Assembly: GCA_950295325.1 (NCBI GenBank)
Contig: OX485806.1
Location: 1,550,001-1,614,000 of the forward strand
Length of the DNA: 64,000 nucleotides
Direction of reading: 5' to 3'
DNA from: Polytrichum commune
Taxonomy: Eukaryota > Streptophyta > Polytrichopsida > Polytrichales > Polytrichaceae
Shown here: in pieces, positions 11,001-24,921 of the stretch
Layout of the letters: the number at the start of each line of letters is the position of its first letter
Numbering within the stretch: position 1 is the first letter of the stretch
Made by a program: the position numbers and the translations under genes
Notes under the pieces: generated by a model
What the model was told of the DNA's origin: nothing
Database searches by the model: none
The model's input: only the letters and a program-made list of their open reading frames with translations

Positions 11001-14000
11001 AGTGGCATCTCGTGTCTCATCTGGCAGGGCCGCACACCGTAGTGTCTGCAATACACTTCCACAACTTTAGAAAGCACATACATCCATGCAACATTCGAAC
11101 CAGTCAAACCTGAGAAAGACGACTTATAAGACTTTTCATTGCAACTTGAAATTATTCAGTCTGACTCCTGCCATGGCCCCACTGCTTTCTAATGAAGCCA
11201 ACACTCACTGTCCAAGAAACGGATAGATTCGCAGTCCGAATAAGAGTTGGTCTTAATATTTGCAGGGTCTATACTTACTAGCGAAAACCCCGCATACACC
11301 TGTGAGGGTTTCAGGGCAACCATGACATGGGGATTTGGAGTCCAAAACTCAATAGCCTTGTCCATGGCTCTCTGCCTCTCTGCATCTGTCGGTGGTCGAG
11401 GTCGTCGAGGTTTGATCTCCCATCTCTCCCGAGGCCTTACTGGAGTCTCTTCCTTAACAGGTTTTGGAAATTCCACCTCCTTTGGCAACCCAGGAGGTAC
11501 TGGGACTCCATGGGGATCATCCTCCTGGTGTGGAGCCTGCGGTGGTCCCATGTGCTGCAACTTCACAAAAGACGCCCCATCCTGTAAAGGCATTACATAA
11601 GGCACCTGCCCTTGTGAAGCTATAACAAACCCTCCCCCTAACTGTGGAGGCATAACATACGGTATTTGTCCTTGCTGAGCCAACACAAACTGTACCGGTT
11701 GCTGAGGTGCCATCCCTGGAGGAAAGAAGTTTTTATTTGCACCAAGTTCAGCTGGCACAAAAGTTCCTTCCTGTTGAGGTGCTTGTTGAGGCACAGAGAG
11801 TGGCTTATGATCAACAGTTTCAGATGATTTTGCATCTCTTTCTTGTGGTGCTGATATTGATGAAAGTCCTCCTTGCTGAGGTGATGCTAAAGTATCTGCT
11901 TGATGCAGTGTTGGCCCAGATCCTTCTACAAAAGCAAAGTATCACTCTTTTCACTTGTTGCCCGCAATATGGATACATAAAGTTGTTCCGTTTTTGCTCT
12001 TTAAGATCCAGGGAATCACATGAGCTAAATGCAGATAGGTGATGGATGTCTTTCGGTTGCTAAGATGGGCCAAGGTAGATGGATAGACCCAGAATCAAGC
12101 AAACGGTGTCTCTTCTAGTGAACAGAATGTTTAATTGTTTGCAATGAAATCAAATTACAGCTTAAGAGTTTTGTGCCTTTGTATCTTAATTTTCAATAAT
12201 AGATAGTTTGGAACTCTGTCTACAGACAGAGAGACACTTTCTTATGGCATTTTTGGCTAGCTACTTGTAACTACCACACACTTTGAAGTGTGTCAGTATT
12301 AGTTCAAGAATTATAATTTAATTTGTTTTTTTATAAAAAAAACCAACCAAACAATCACAGCACAATCTTTAATAAAAACACCATTCGGTGAACGAAATCA
12401 AACCTGATTCTAGACAAGAGCTAGAAGATATACCAGGTCAGACCTGATATTCAGTAGTTCAGACAACTTATGCATTCACTTACCAAATGAAAGGCCTAGG
12501 TAAGTTCAAGTCGGTAGATTGGAACAGGTACAAAAGATAAGGAGCACACACAAACATACTTATTCACAAAAGTTACAACAGAAGCAGTACCGTTTCTGTT
12601 CATGCCTTCACTTGACTTCTGCAACTCAGCTTCTCCGGTTGCCCCATTGCCAACCTTACGACGGGTTTCTACCACTGGTGTGCCTCGATTAGCAAAGTAC
12701 TTTGCAACTGCAGCATATTGTGGTAACATAGGAGTTTGTGGCACTTTTAACCCAGAGAAGTCGGTTATGCCAGTAGGTGACTCATCCTTAATGGTTCCGG
12801 CACTGGTATTTGCCATGGTGGTGCCAGTTGGAGTTTCACTCCTTGAAGGAGTGGATACTGAATTGGTATTCCCAGCATCAGAGACTTTGAGAAATGTGTA
12901 ATCTTTTACACGAAAGATGTGAACTACAAGTGTTAGAGTGTTGGGGTTTTTAAGCTCAAATACAACCACATCACCCTTTTCCAGCTTGTTGTTACGCACA
13001 AATTTTGCCCATCCAGCACCAAGAACCATATGAGATGCTGTCGGGATAAATGTGACTGGCCACTTATTGTCCGCATCATCTATCAGCAGTAATTGTGATT
13101 TCTCCTCTGGAAACCATTTTCGTGCAAATACAGATGAGAAATACTGCAATTGGCACAACCACAATTCTGTGTCAATCCCAGATTGTGGCAAGTCCATGAC
13201 TCTGCCTAAACTACCACACACAAGGCATATACGAGGAATTAGCATCAACCCTTCAGTTTCAGGAGTTTAGGCAAAGAGAGGAAAACAACGGCAGTATTGG
13301 GTTCATGCACTCACTGATTGGCTTTTGGTGATAGCCGTTTTGTTCACCACGAGCATCGTACTTGGGTTGGCTGTTTCATAAGCCTGGGCAGCTTCCATGG
13401 CCATAAATCTCTTCATCTCTGTTTCATACACTGCTCGATGGACCCTCTTCCTTCTGGCCCTGGTAAACTTATCAACCTCTTCCGCCTCTACACTTTTCTT
13501 CTCTGATTCTGAACTGGAACATTCTTCTGATTTATGACCTTCCTGAACCGGTGTGCTGATTTCATTTTCTAATTCCTCTGAGCATTCATGAACAATGTCA
13601 GGATCTAATTTTGACTGAGCCTTCTCAAGCTTCTCACTTGCCTTGATCCTATCTCCCTCCATCTCTATCTCAGCATTCCCATTCTCAGTTCCACAAGTCT
13701 CCATGTTAAGTTGTTGGATGCACAACTTCTTGCCAATTCCTGAGAGGGTTTCAACCTCATTCTGAGTCTTTCGCTTTCCACCCAACTTCACTGCACCTCT
13801 ATCTCCTAAAAACCTTGGCGACACAAAACCTGATACAAATTCTCCTCCTTTGTCAGCAGTGGCTGTGGACGTCTCAACGTTTGCTGCGGACTGCTGAAGA
13901 GCCTTTTCACAACCAAGGTTGTTGTATATTTTGACGGAAAAGTTGGAGTCAGTAACAAGGGCAAATATCGCATAATCGCCTGCTTCTATGCCATGGTGTG

Positions 14001-15410
14001 TACTAAACTCTTTCCAGCCTTCTTGAAATCCCCAACCTCTATCATAGGAGAGATTCACCTGCCCAACCCAACCGCTTGGCCCTTTCAAAGTTACTGATTC
14101 TCCAATTTTGTCGGCATGGACGTCCATGAACATGACAGGTAGCCGCTGCAGATAGAACAACACAGAAGAACCAGTCGGTTATGTCAACAATACACAGAAA
14201 CCCTGCTTTAGTAGCATTCCAAGAACGATTCGGTAACAGAAATTATATCATACACATGAATTTGTGGAATCTCGCTTTTTGCTTTAATTAATCCTCATGA
14301 TCCCTTGAATTCAAAACTAAATTCAAAGATTAACATCAAAGAGGAGTACAAATGTTTCCCTAAAAGGAAGTCTGGTCCATGTTTACTTTGTGCAGCATCT
14401 CATAGGGGCCTAATCCATGCGACTGTCCGTCGTTTGCACTCGTGATGTAATGAACTTGTGGTGATCGAGGGTATTTTTGTTTCCTTGTGAGTTCCCCTTC
14501 AACACCACGATTATGAGGTTTATTCACCGATAAAACTGACCACTTCTCATGGAAGTTTAACACTATGAAGTGTACGTTGATATACAGGTTCATAGCAGTT
14601 GTGTTTTCATGTACCAAACACACACCACCTGATGTTCAGAGGCAGAAAATCTGGCATGTTTTATTAGATGGAGAACGGACTTCTAGAAACAACCTTTTGC
14701 TTATTTGGACCATTCTCCGTTTTCTCAAAGTCCAGGATCACAAAGCAATCTACAACAATTGGAATTTCTCAGACTGTCTTGTGTATATATATATATAACC
14801 ATTGGGATTCGCACCAAAAGGAACTCAGGGTTTTAGGAGGTTGCATCATCTCATGAATCCGTTCACCCATTGAAGGTTGAGATGACCCAATTTCTATCTT
14901 ATACTACATATAGAGACTCCAATCACACAAAATTCAGCGTCCTACTATTCAGTAGTTATTTTTATCGATTGACGTTTTTAAGTTCTCAAAACTCGAGCAA
15001 AACTCTCACGCCAGACCATTTTCAGCTCTCATCCCCTTCCTCTTATCCTTGGGCATAAGCAAAAGAAAGAAGAACTTGTTACGTCTCTCCTGCACTTTCA
15101 TAGATGCATGTGTCTCAAAAACAATTTCCACTTTGGTTAGCTTAGACAAAACCAGAAAATCAATTACTGTGAACGGGAAATTGAGAATTTTTTATGTACG
15201 TCGACAAACTGATCAATAGCAGAAGGGAGCACACGGTGTGGAATGGATGCTTACAGCAAAAGTAGAATCGTTCTGACTATCATCAATTAGCATCAGGAAA
15301 GACGGAGCTTCCAAGAACTTCTCCACTTCAGCCCTTCCTTCATTGCCCTGAGCCTCAACCCGACTACGTGTACATGGCTTCGAAACCTCCAGGGCACGGG
15401 CACTTGCCAT
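8023..15410 (-). CDS. Four-domain B3 DNA-binding protein (REM-like)
   Basis: The seven coding exons, in transcript order, are 15410-15255, 14145-13315, 13143-12591, 11925-11279, 11045-10449, 10149-9531 and 9269-8023. They join in phase to about 1549 aa. Four B3 domains lie at about residues 31-129, 308-408, 711-804 and 910-1011. Each shows a strand of the type NPxVxVxMxxSxVYxxF, then (S)IPxxFAxxW or a variant, a GW(K/A)xF segment and an (L/I)E(E/A)GD(x)xxFE element, as in plant B3/REM proteins. Linkers are Pro/Gln-rich (514-600), and a basic RRKTTKRR patch near 1241-1248 could be a nuclear signal. The 414-residue terminal exon is polar and has no domain I know. The start is the first ATG of exon 1, just ahead of the first B3 strand. 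The donor at 12591 (ACG/GTACTG) is weak but is the only one I found that keeps phase. It is presumably a nuclear transcription regulator; target and process are unknown. Confidence 0.85.
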
Positions 15411-17450
15411 TGTGAATGAACAAAATAAGTTTATCTAGATTTGGTCTTCACATTGATTGCCAGCCCTCAACTCTCACCATGGACTAATAACATCTGCGAT
15501 CGCAACACAACACCACTGAACTAATAAGTAGAGAACAACACGGGCGCACATATCTTTCAGCAAAGTAACTAACTGCGCCAAAGTCTTGATTAGATTATCA
15601 ATCTCGCAAGAAAGAGCAGTAATGCAAAAGAGTCCCGTTATTAAAGAGTCTCAAAAACTATTCTAGAAATCTAACTCTAAAAGCAACATATAAGCCTTTA
15701 TTCACAATTATACAATCACCACTTGCAATTCAATCAATCATTGCGAAATGTTATATACGGACATCTTTTCTCTTTCAACGAAGATGAATGTTGGAGCTTA
15801 GAACGTCATTGAGACTGGACTGTTCCTCTCCCTATTTGTCGTACGACGTCAGTACAAGATCAGAAAAGTGTCCCTAATCATCCAAAGTAAAGCAAGACGT
15901 AGGATACTTGAGCACCGAAACACACCCAAAGCTGCAGGGGGTAACCAAGTTCGGAGATCGTTGCTCTTTATGATGAGCGACGCTAATCTTACCCTGCGAC
16001 TACGAACGGGGATCCATTCCTTAAACTCTCAAAGGGAGTTAAAGCGAGAGAGAGGGAGACACATATACCGTGCGTTAAGTATTGGGAAGAGAAAGCCTTA
16101 GGACGGTGAGGAACTTCACAAAAGCGAAATTGCACGCTGGTGATGATGTCAGGCCGAGTACGATCTGCAACAAGAGCTCGGGAGCCAGCAGCCCCGAATC
16201 CACGGCCATTTGCGTCTCCATCATTCATGTGCTTCACTGGAGTCTAGTGGATAACAACAATATCGCCGGTCGTGCACAGGAGAATCAAATCCACAGAAAG
16301 ATGGTTCTAGAACGATGGGAAGTAGCAGAAGCAGAAAGAATTCTTATTATGCATTGAAGAACAGTAGCGTGCAGGTGATGGAGGAGGAGGATGTCGAAGA
16401 AAATGGCGAGTTCGTTCTTATGTGCGACCTCTGCTACGTACGCCGATTGACACAAGAAGTGGGGGAAATAAGGTCATTATGGTCATTCATGCGCTGGTTC
16501 GAAGGAGGAGAAGGATGTCGAAGGCGATGGTAAGGAACGGTACAAAATTCGAAGGAAGAGCGAGAATTTTTATTTATATAAAAACTTATAATTAACGCGA
16601 AATTAGTTCTAATCTGCCATCCCGACGGTTCCTCGCCAGCATCGTCACCAACTCGGACGAGCGACACGTCCTTCAAATTCCCAAAATAATTCGCTCAAGA
16701 ACCCGAGGAACAACAAACTTCTCTTCATATCAACCAGCCGCTCAGAGTCTCCAGAACAATAATAACGAATTCACTCACCCTGCGCTTCCATTCCAATCCA
16801 ACCCTCAGACTCCTTTATCCTTCCGATCCAATTAAAGAAACTTCGAAACAATCTCCCCCGAGCGCATGTACGCATCTGCTTGTAACGATCATCCAAGGAT
16901 TCCCAAAATTTTACTCCTACGCGACTCATCCACTCCCGACAAGCTCCCCCTCCTCACCACCAAACTGCAGACACAGAAATAAGGAAAACTACCAGAAGGA
17001 CAAAAAAGAAGAAACACAAGGCACGCATCCATGCGCCAATCACCGAGTCCTCAATCCTCTCTTACGTCTCCGGACCTGTTATTGCCACAACCATCTCCGA
17101 ATCAAGTCGCAGGACCACGTATACATAGACCCATGCATTCGGAAGGGAAGAAAGCTCCGCCAATTTGTGACGGAATTCGCTCAAATTGCGACGCAAATCG
17201 TGGAATGCGTCCGTGAGAAAGGCCGGCGGAGGCCATGGCGGAGACGGTTGGGGTGGGGGAAAAAGATGTAAATTTGGCCCGTGCAGACGAGAGGGGCGAA
17301 CAAGGGGATGGCTATGGCGGAGGCCGGGAGACGAGAAAGGGCAAACACAGAACAAAAGAGAAAACATCGCAACCAGCCGCAAGCCGGGAAGCAGTCTTCA
17401 GGCCCCACCCCACATGCACTAGTCACTTACTAGTCACTTACTAGTCGACA
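15411..17450. promoter_or_regulatory. Upstream region of the B3 gene
   Basis: About 2 kb lies between the B3 start codon and the repeat-rich desert. It is more GC-rich and CpG-richer than the sequence on either side, especially 16900-17420. It presumably holds the promoter and 5' UTR on the minus strand. Several short frames occur on both strands at 15868-17440, but their translations are low-complexity Ser/Pro/Arg strings without a domain. I cannot place a TATA box or transcription start with confidence. Confidence 0.4.
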
Positions 17451-17499
17451 GTAGTAAGACTCCCATGGAGCGCATACATACTACCGAACAACTGAGCTA

Positions 17500-17597
17500 T
17501 TTACCTACCTACCCACCCACTCACCTACCTACTTACCTACCTGCTTAATTACTTACCTCCCTACCCAACTACCTAGAGAGAGAGAGAGAGAGAGAGA
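17500..17597. repeat. Microsatellite: (ACCT)n-type followed by (GA)n
   Basis: An imperfect tetranucleotide tract of CTACCTAC/CACC/TTAC words runs over about 17500-17573. It is followed directly by about eleven GA dinucleotides at 17575-17597. Just upstream, TCACTTACTAG is repeated in tandem near 17421-17445. Confidence 0.9.
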
Positions 17598-17692
17598 TAT
17601 CACATACAAGTGCACCTCTCATCCATCCAACGTAAAGACTTGACCCCCTTATAGGTTTGTCGCCGATTCATCTCAAATGACTTCGTGCATAC

Positions 17693-17914
17693 TACATTGA
17701 TTATCCCAACCAGTGTGTGTTGCCATCTGGGCTTACATAGTGCAAAAACACCTTCCTCATGAGCTCAATTTTTACTAACAAAAGTTCAACATGTTCTTTG
17801 GACATTACATAACATAAATGACCTTGTTTGGTAAAATATTACATCCCTCGTAAAATAGTTATAGCATTGCACAACTCCGAGTAGGAACACGTACTGATTG
17901 GGATAATCGGTGTA
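17693..17914. mobile_element. MITE, family A copy 1 (TIR with GATTATCCCAA)
   Basis: The 222 bp element has terminal inverted repeats of about 28 bp. The left end reads TACATTGATTATCCCAACCA and the reverse complement of the right end reads TACACCGATTATCCCAATCA. The interior is AT-rich and non-coding. The same TIR and a recognisably homologous interior, in reverse orientation, occur at 36009-36462. No unambiguous target duplication is visible. Superfamily is not assigned. Confidence 0.8.
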
Positions 17915-18728
17915 CATTAATTCCGGGCTTGTAAAGTTGGTTTTGGTGTCAAATCAACTACGAGAAAGTAGCCTCCGAGGTACGTATTGATTCAGGGATT
18001 TTATGTTGGATGAATGAGATGTACGTTTGTATACAATAATTCCCTCTCTCCGCTACAGTAGCTACCTAGAAGTCAGCTAAGGTTGTAAACTCATCCATTC
18101 AATCATGATAACACATACAACATTTACGATTTGGTTTCCTAACACCTACCAAGGGGGTGCGGTAAAGATTAGTCCCATGTAGGCTGGTTGTTGACTCATC
18201 CCACTTCAACCTCATCAGAGCCATTCGGAGTCTCTAACCTCAATTCAGGGGTTCAACGTAACATTTACCCAACATTTCACCCCCGACGTTAAGTTAAACC
18301 CTTTATTGTTTGAGTTTGTTTCCATATGATCAACTATTTCCAGCACTCATAAATTCATCACTCATACATTATTTTTTTTCTCTCTTCTTTTAACAATACA
18401 AAAATGCAAGCATATAAAAATTAATATTTATGTTAATAACATATTCTAATAAAGGCATGACATGAAATAATACATAGAATCAAAGAAATTGTGAATCAAA
18501 TCCAAAAAGCGCAAAATGTTCTCAAAGTATGTAACATGTGCTATAATTGCATATTTAAATCACAATTATATCTATAAATATTTTAACTAAAAACACACAA
18601 TAGAATGTACTTTAAATCTTATATCTACAAAGCTTGCAAATACGTTCTTAGAAAATCCTATGTCGCATCGTGATTAACATACAGTTAACAGGCTCACATT
18701 AATGCCGGTATATGGATACGGGCATTAC

Positions 18729-18768
18729 TTTTATTTTATTTATTTATTTTATTTATTTATTTATTTAT
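18729..18768. repeat. (TTTA)n microsatellite
   Basis: About ten TTTA units with a few single-base interruptions. Confidence 0.95.
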
Positions 18769-19279
18769 GCATCCCAAACAAGTTCAACACTAGGATGATT
18801 ACAATGGAAAGGTAAATTACTAACTTGGGGGCATTGGAGGTATTTGGCATAAAGGAAATCGATTAGATTAGCCCTCTCGGTGCCTATTGAAGGTTTGCAA
18901 ATTGTCACGAGAGTCATTGCTATCGTGTATACTTGTACTCCAAGGTCATCACCATTATCTACAAAGTCAATGGCTAGCAACACAACTATAATTACTTCAC
19001 AAGTACATTGTGAAGCTATATAGATTAAGGCTAACCACCTCTCGTCCATTGAGGATAGGACAAGCGATTAACAATGTGCTAGCTACCAAATTCAAAGCAT
19101 GAATTAAGCCATTGAACAAAATTCGGTAAATGTAAATACAATTTTACATGACGTGATTTGTATTGAATTTGTTGGGACCTTGAGGTCATAAAAATGCCAC
19201 CTTGCTAAAACAAGGGTCAATGAGACCTGCCATTGAAGCAAGGTCATTACTCGCAAACTCGTTCATGAACTATTGATAG

Positions 19280-19283
<4 letters not shown>

Positions 19284-19311
<28 letters not shown>
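19284..19311. repeat. (TA)n microsatellite
   Basis: Fourteen uninterrupted TA dinucleotides. Confidence 0.95.
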
Positions 19312-22300
19312 TCCTAAAAAAATGATGTTCAATTGCACACGATTGAGTGTTCACCATGGATTATTTTGAAGAATGTGAAGTCATCACCAGCATATGTTTA
19401 TTACATTTCTATGTCCTCCACCAAAAGGTGGAAGCAGAATGCATGCAAATAAGCTCTCCATTTCATGCTTGTTTTTACATAAAGTTGACATTGCTATCCA
19501 TTTATCTTTAGAGTATATGCAATATTCCACAAGAGAAAATAACTCTCTCCACTCATTAGATCCCATACTATGTTCATTTCATGATTAACTTAAAAATCAA
19601 AGTAGGGAATCCCATCTCAATACATTGTGATGTGATCAAAAAAACAAACTCCCAAAGTTAGCCCTAACCTTTGAATTTCATAACAAACTCATACAAACTT
19701 TGGATCCATTTTTGCTTTCAATATTGAGAAAATTGCCTCCTCTAAGCATTCAAAGAACGACCCTTAAAAAGAGGTACATGTTGTACCTTTTTTTTGCACC
19801 CTTCAAAAGTTGGGCCCAACCTTAAATTTGTATAACAAAACCATATGAACTACAATTCTATTTTTACAATAACCATTAAATTCTCTCTTCTCATAACAAT
19901 CTTTAATAGCATCAATTTATTAAGTGGGGCCCATGTTGTGGAGCACGGCAATCCATAACATCCTTTGGGATAGGATTATTGGCTTGAACATTGAGTATGA
20001 ATATGAGTGCAGCTGGGAGGGAATGGACTAACAATGACTAACATCTATTATACATGGAGGAGCAGTGCTCTTTGTTTGGAACCAAGAGATAGTTCTGATA
20101 CTCCTCCCATGCAATATATCGATAAGCATGAATCATGCATACTCGAAGTTTAAGTTAGGTAACTTAACTTCCGATTGAACTAAGTTGCCAAGCAACTATA
20201 CTTTTATGTGTTTGTAATTATGATAATTAATGTGCATAAGAAACATAGCAACAACTCAATTGAGCATACAAAGTCGACTTCTCGATGGCTGAAAAATCCT
20301 TGACACATTATAAACAAATTATGATCTTTTGGCATGTGGCTAAGTTTATATTAGTGTCCGCATGAGTGCAATCCTAAGGTTGTGTCAAAACCTCAATGTA
20401 CCTCTAGGTTTCTTGGTTCTATTTGGTTTGTTTTGCATTTTCTCCAACTCGTACTGGTTATATTTACACAATGAACAATGATTCCAAAGGAAATCCTAAA
20501 CTTAAATTTGGACCCTCAAAAAGCTCAATTCAATCTAAATATGTGATTAAAGATAAGTAACATACATTGATAGATTCATTTGTTTCACAAAGATTTTTTA
20601 AAAATTGTATATTTATTTGAATGATACAGTCACCGAGTTGATGTCCAATGTCCACTAATTTATCAACATTTTTTAATCCATTGTATTTTTTTACATTCAA
20701 TATATTTTGTTGAATGCTATAGTCAGCGAGTTGATGTCCAACACATGCCATCACTAGTTGTATAAGAGGCCACCACCTAGTCTTTAGTTTTCATCATCAT
20801 CATCATCATTATTATTATTAAAAGCATCATTTGTTTGAGGAAGGTACCACCCGACCCTAAATGCCTACCCGTTGGCCGGCCCCAATATGACCTTGAAAGT
20901 CCCCCTTGTGAATATCAAAACTTTGACAATTTTTCTCACCACATCTTACAAGTGAAACCCATATTCAACCACAAAGATTATTAAAGTAGGTAGGTAATGA
21001 GCGCCTCAAAACATTTCAGCCATTCAAGTATCTCTAGCTAGAATATTTAGGGTTTATATAAAGTGTCAATGAAAGGGATAATTTCTCACTCTTATTTCGT
21101 ATCAAGATCTTTACTTTTCAAGGTATATTCAGTTCAAAAATACACTCACAAATATACTACTAGAAAGGCATTAAAGTTTTCAACCATATTCAACTTAAAA
21201 ACTCCCACAAATGACGCATTTCCAAATTTCGTTGATCCATTCATGGAAAATAGACATTTTTGGATAAAATCCCAACCTTTGACAAAAGTGCACGGACCTT
21301 AAAATCCAACCCTAATGTTAGATGTGGGAAAAAAGAATAATACATACCTTGGTACATAAATCTCAAAATCACATGGAAATATGGCACCCAACAATCAATA
21401 CCCTAGTAAAGATGTGAATACACCACTCCAATTCGGTAAAACTTAGTTTGAGAACATTACATGCATAAAGTATGATGATTTATTTAGTGAGGTTGAAGAG
21501 CAATCCTAAGCAACACATATGTACATGAAACATTCTATTAGAACATGCTATTCATTTCTATGTATTATTAATGTCGTTATGGTGTGGGGACATCTCTTAT
21601 ATCACACACTCGCCATAAAAGTTTGTGTGGCTGAAATCCCTTCATTGTTGTTGTACTAGAGCCCAAACCATCTAATTTAATATTGGTTTAAACCTTGAAC
21701 CATATTAGTACGAATGTGCATTTGCTTTGGGTTATGAGCTTATCAAAAGTGTATCCAACGTATGGTGGAATCAATGTTGGACCTTCTAATGATGTTCAAA
21801 ACACTACTTTATTGATTTGAATTTACACTTAACTAACGTGGGAAAATGGTTATGTAGCTAGCCTTGGTGTTTCTTCAAAACCTTGTGTTAAATGGGCAGT
21901 CGTGACACCATTTTGGGCATAGTTAAAATCATTTCAAATGGTTCAAAAATGAGAGTGGACCCTACTTGTAAAATACTTCTAGAAACTTGGTTCTACATGT
22001 CAGAAAATTCACAAGAATGTCTGCAAAATTTATGGATAGGTCCCAAAAACTTGACTAAAGGGTGTGATTACACTCACGCTCATGTCTTGGCTTCATTTTT
22101 TTTCAACCATGAACCATGAAACTCCAACCCCTATTTTGGCATGAGATTCTAACAACCATGTGAACTCATTCATTGTATGACTAATGAATTACCTAAAACT
22201 TGTGATCATGAATAATTGTGTTCACACTTTAATCATAAAAGGTTGACAACAAAGAGCCTTGAAAACATACAAAAGAAATTAGCATGTGTTATGCAACCAT

Positions 22301-22758
22301 ATACTCATGATATGATGTTTATTTGGAGAAACATGTAGTTCGTAGGGTTGTGGCTATCTTGTCAAATTGGAGGTTTGTTAGATTAACTCAAAATCTCTAG
22401 ACTTATTTTGAACGTCAAATCACATTTGAAAAAAAAAATTTAAAGCCATAAGCAACCCCACCCAAGCCTAGAGAAGGATGGCTAAGTGGGTAGGAATTTA
22501 AGGTGTTATTAAGAATTAGGAGTGCACCCGCAAGAGCCCAACCCAACTTGAGAGGGCATCTTACCACAACAAGTAGACAATATTATACTTATTTTTGGTG
22601 GATTTACCCTAATACCATGGAAATACACACTTGGCATTTATTGTCAACCGATGTAGAACATATAGCAAAAGGGACCACCTCCATCACGAGGCAGTAGCAC
22701 TTGTCCTATAATTGTGCTCCATAAATTTGTTTTAGGTTCACATATGAGCTCACAACCA

Positions 22759-22784
22759 TCTCTCTCTCTCTCTCTCTCTCTCTC
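22759..22784. repeat. (TC)n microsatellite
   Basis: Thirteen uninterrupted TC dinucleotides. Confidence 0.95.
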
Positions 22785-23864
22785 ATTGGTATTGATTTGG
22801 GCATGCCAATCCCAATCTTAATAAGACCTCAACATGTGTCCCACACTTGAACATGATTGGGGTCAAGATCCAATTGCCCCATTTAGCTCAATAGAAACCT
22901 CTGCATGAATTAAAAGTTGTTGTACGCAATTCCAATGGATGAGTTCATGCATAGAATGAGCTAGCTAGATGTTGCACCTCATAACTACACCAAATAGTCC
23001 CTCTTGAACAATACACATCTCAACCAAAATTGGTTGAGACCTTGTTGAATCCCATGTGGAAACTACATTTTGACATTAATAAAGATGAAATAGAGCATCC
23101 TCTACAATGTACAATTGCTTGCAAAAATATTACGGAAGCACATCACAACACAAAAATTGAAAATTTCGTAAAGTTGATTGTATTCTCCTTGGCAAACCCA
23201 TGTATCCTTAGTTCTCGCTTCATCTACTAAACGAAATTGAAGTAGATTGTAAAAACATTATGGTTGTAAATTAGTGGAGGCCAATATTAACTGAACGGAT
23301 AATGCCTCGTGGTTTGCATTTGATGGTGGGGTGATTCCAATGCAACTATAAAACCAACAAACATTACTCTTATGTTCCTCCACTAGATAAATGTGATGTA
23401 AGCGAGAGGAACATGAGAAGGTACCCAAAGTACACGATAATGATATTTGATCTACATATTACGTGTACAATATAAGGGGTTGTGTCAACCCCCTCCCCCC
23501 TTTTAACCACTCTACGATTCACCTCAAATTGTCACATGGCAAGTTTCTACAAAATCCTTTCACTTATAATGGATGAATTTATATGGATGATATCTTCATA
23601 CGATTTCAAATTGGCAGCATTCATGTTGAGATTAAATTTTCCCTATAGCGGTGTGTGTATGATTTCCCAATACAATGTCGCTACACTTATTCAAAGTCTA
23701 TGGCGTTAATGTGAGGGTCATGGCCACTTTCTAAAAATAAAAGCGGTCCTCATGATTTTTCACACTCTTCTTGCATGAGCATTGTCGAAAGGCAAGTTTC
23801 TACTAAACTCCGTCCAACTTGGGATTCATAGTACCTCAAGTCAATAGGTTCAATAAAATAATTT

Positions 23865-24690
23865 GTTCCCCGTTGTGCTTAACTTATCATTGTTTCATTC
23901 AATTAGACTATCTCATGGTTTTTCGTGCTAAGTAAATTTCGGGACTATGCCAACTTACAAACATAAAACAATTGTACCATGACTTTCACCCCCCCCCCCC
24001 CTCCTCCTCGAGCGCACGGGCACATGTTTATAACACCTATCATTGGAGAGGGTGAAGACATTGATCCCCATGTAGAGTCCGCATGATATTATCTTAAACC
24101 AAATCAACATCTCATTTAGAGTTGTAGATCTCAAACGAGTCTAAATATATATTGGTATGAATCAATGATAAACACACAAGGGTAGTTTTACTTTGATTGC
24201 ACCCTTGATGGAGGGTGTTGGGAAACAACTCCTTATTGTGCTTGATCGATCTCTACCTTATTCGATTGGACAATTTCAGGGTTTCTTATCCTAAGTTAAT
24301 CTTAGGGCCACGACTACAACCCAAAAATACAATTCTTATCAAAACCGAAACGCGAAATGTGATAATGTACGTCAACGATGCCAACAACAGGGCCCATCGC
24401 TCTCTCCAGAGTGAGAGGGCCAGCAAGAAGTCTCCCAACCCCACCCCCCACCCCCTAAACCTAACGGGGACATGTTCGCAACACCTACCACTGGGGAGGG
24501 TGAGACGTTAAAACCTATGTAGAACCCGTATGTTATTGTATTAAGCCAAATCAACATCTAATTCAGGGTCATAGACCTCAAACGAGTATGAAGATATTAA
24601 CTTTGGTTCGAGTCACTGATAAGCATACATGGACACCTTTCTTTATTGCACCCCCAATGACAGGTGTTGGGAAACGCCCCCCCCCTCCCA
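23865..24690 (+). repeat. Diverged tandem duplication, about 0.36-0.45 kb unit
   Basis: The block 23865-24230 recurs at 24230-24690. Shared landmarks in order are TTGTGCTT, a C-rich tract, CGGGCACATGTT versus CGGGGACATGTT, AACACCTA, GGTGAAGAC versus GGTGAGACG, AAATCAACATCT, CTCAAACGAGT, TGATAA and TGTTGGGAAAC. Copy 2 carries about 85 extra bases before its C-rich tract, so the offset changes from about 361 to about 447. The unit has no coding capacity that I can see. Confidence 0.75.
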
Positions 24691-24868
24691 CCCACCCCCG
24701 TGGGCGGGGTGGGGTCCACCGTTCACTCTCTTAATAATCCGTCACGTACATGCCAACCCGATACACCGACCTTCCACCCAACCAACCACGGTGACTATGG
24801 GACTTACTAGTAATGGCCATGGGTCTACATAGTCTTTCATTGTCAGTAATCAAGTTTGAAGCTATTCA

Positions 24869-24921
24869 GTAGGTAGGTAGGTAGGTAGGTAAATGTGGTG
24901 GTAGGTAGGTATGTAGGTACA
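24869..24921. repeat. (GTAG)n microsatellite
   Basis: Six GTAG units, a short interruption, then further GTAG/GTAT units. Confidence 0.95.

Noticed and set aside
17062..17382. Overlapping frames of 60-106 codons on both strands
   Set aside because: GC-rich upstream region gives open frames by composition; translations are low-complexity with no domain.
23865..24690. Pair of LTRs
   Set aside because: The two copies are adjacent, with no internal gag/pol, primer-binding site or TG...CA ends.
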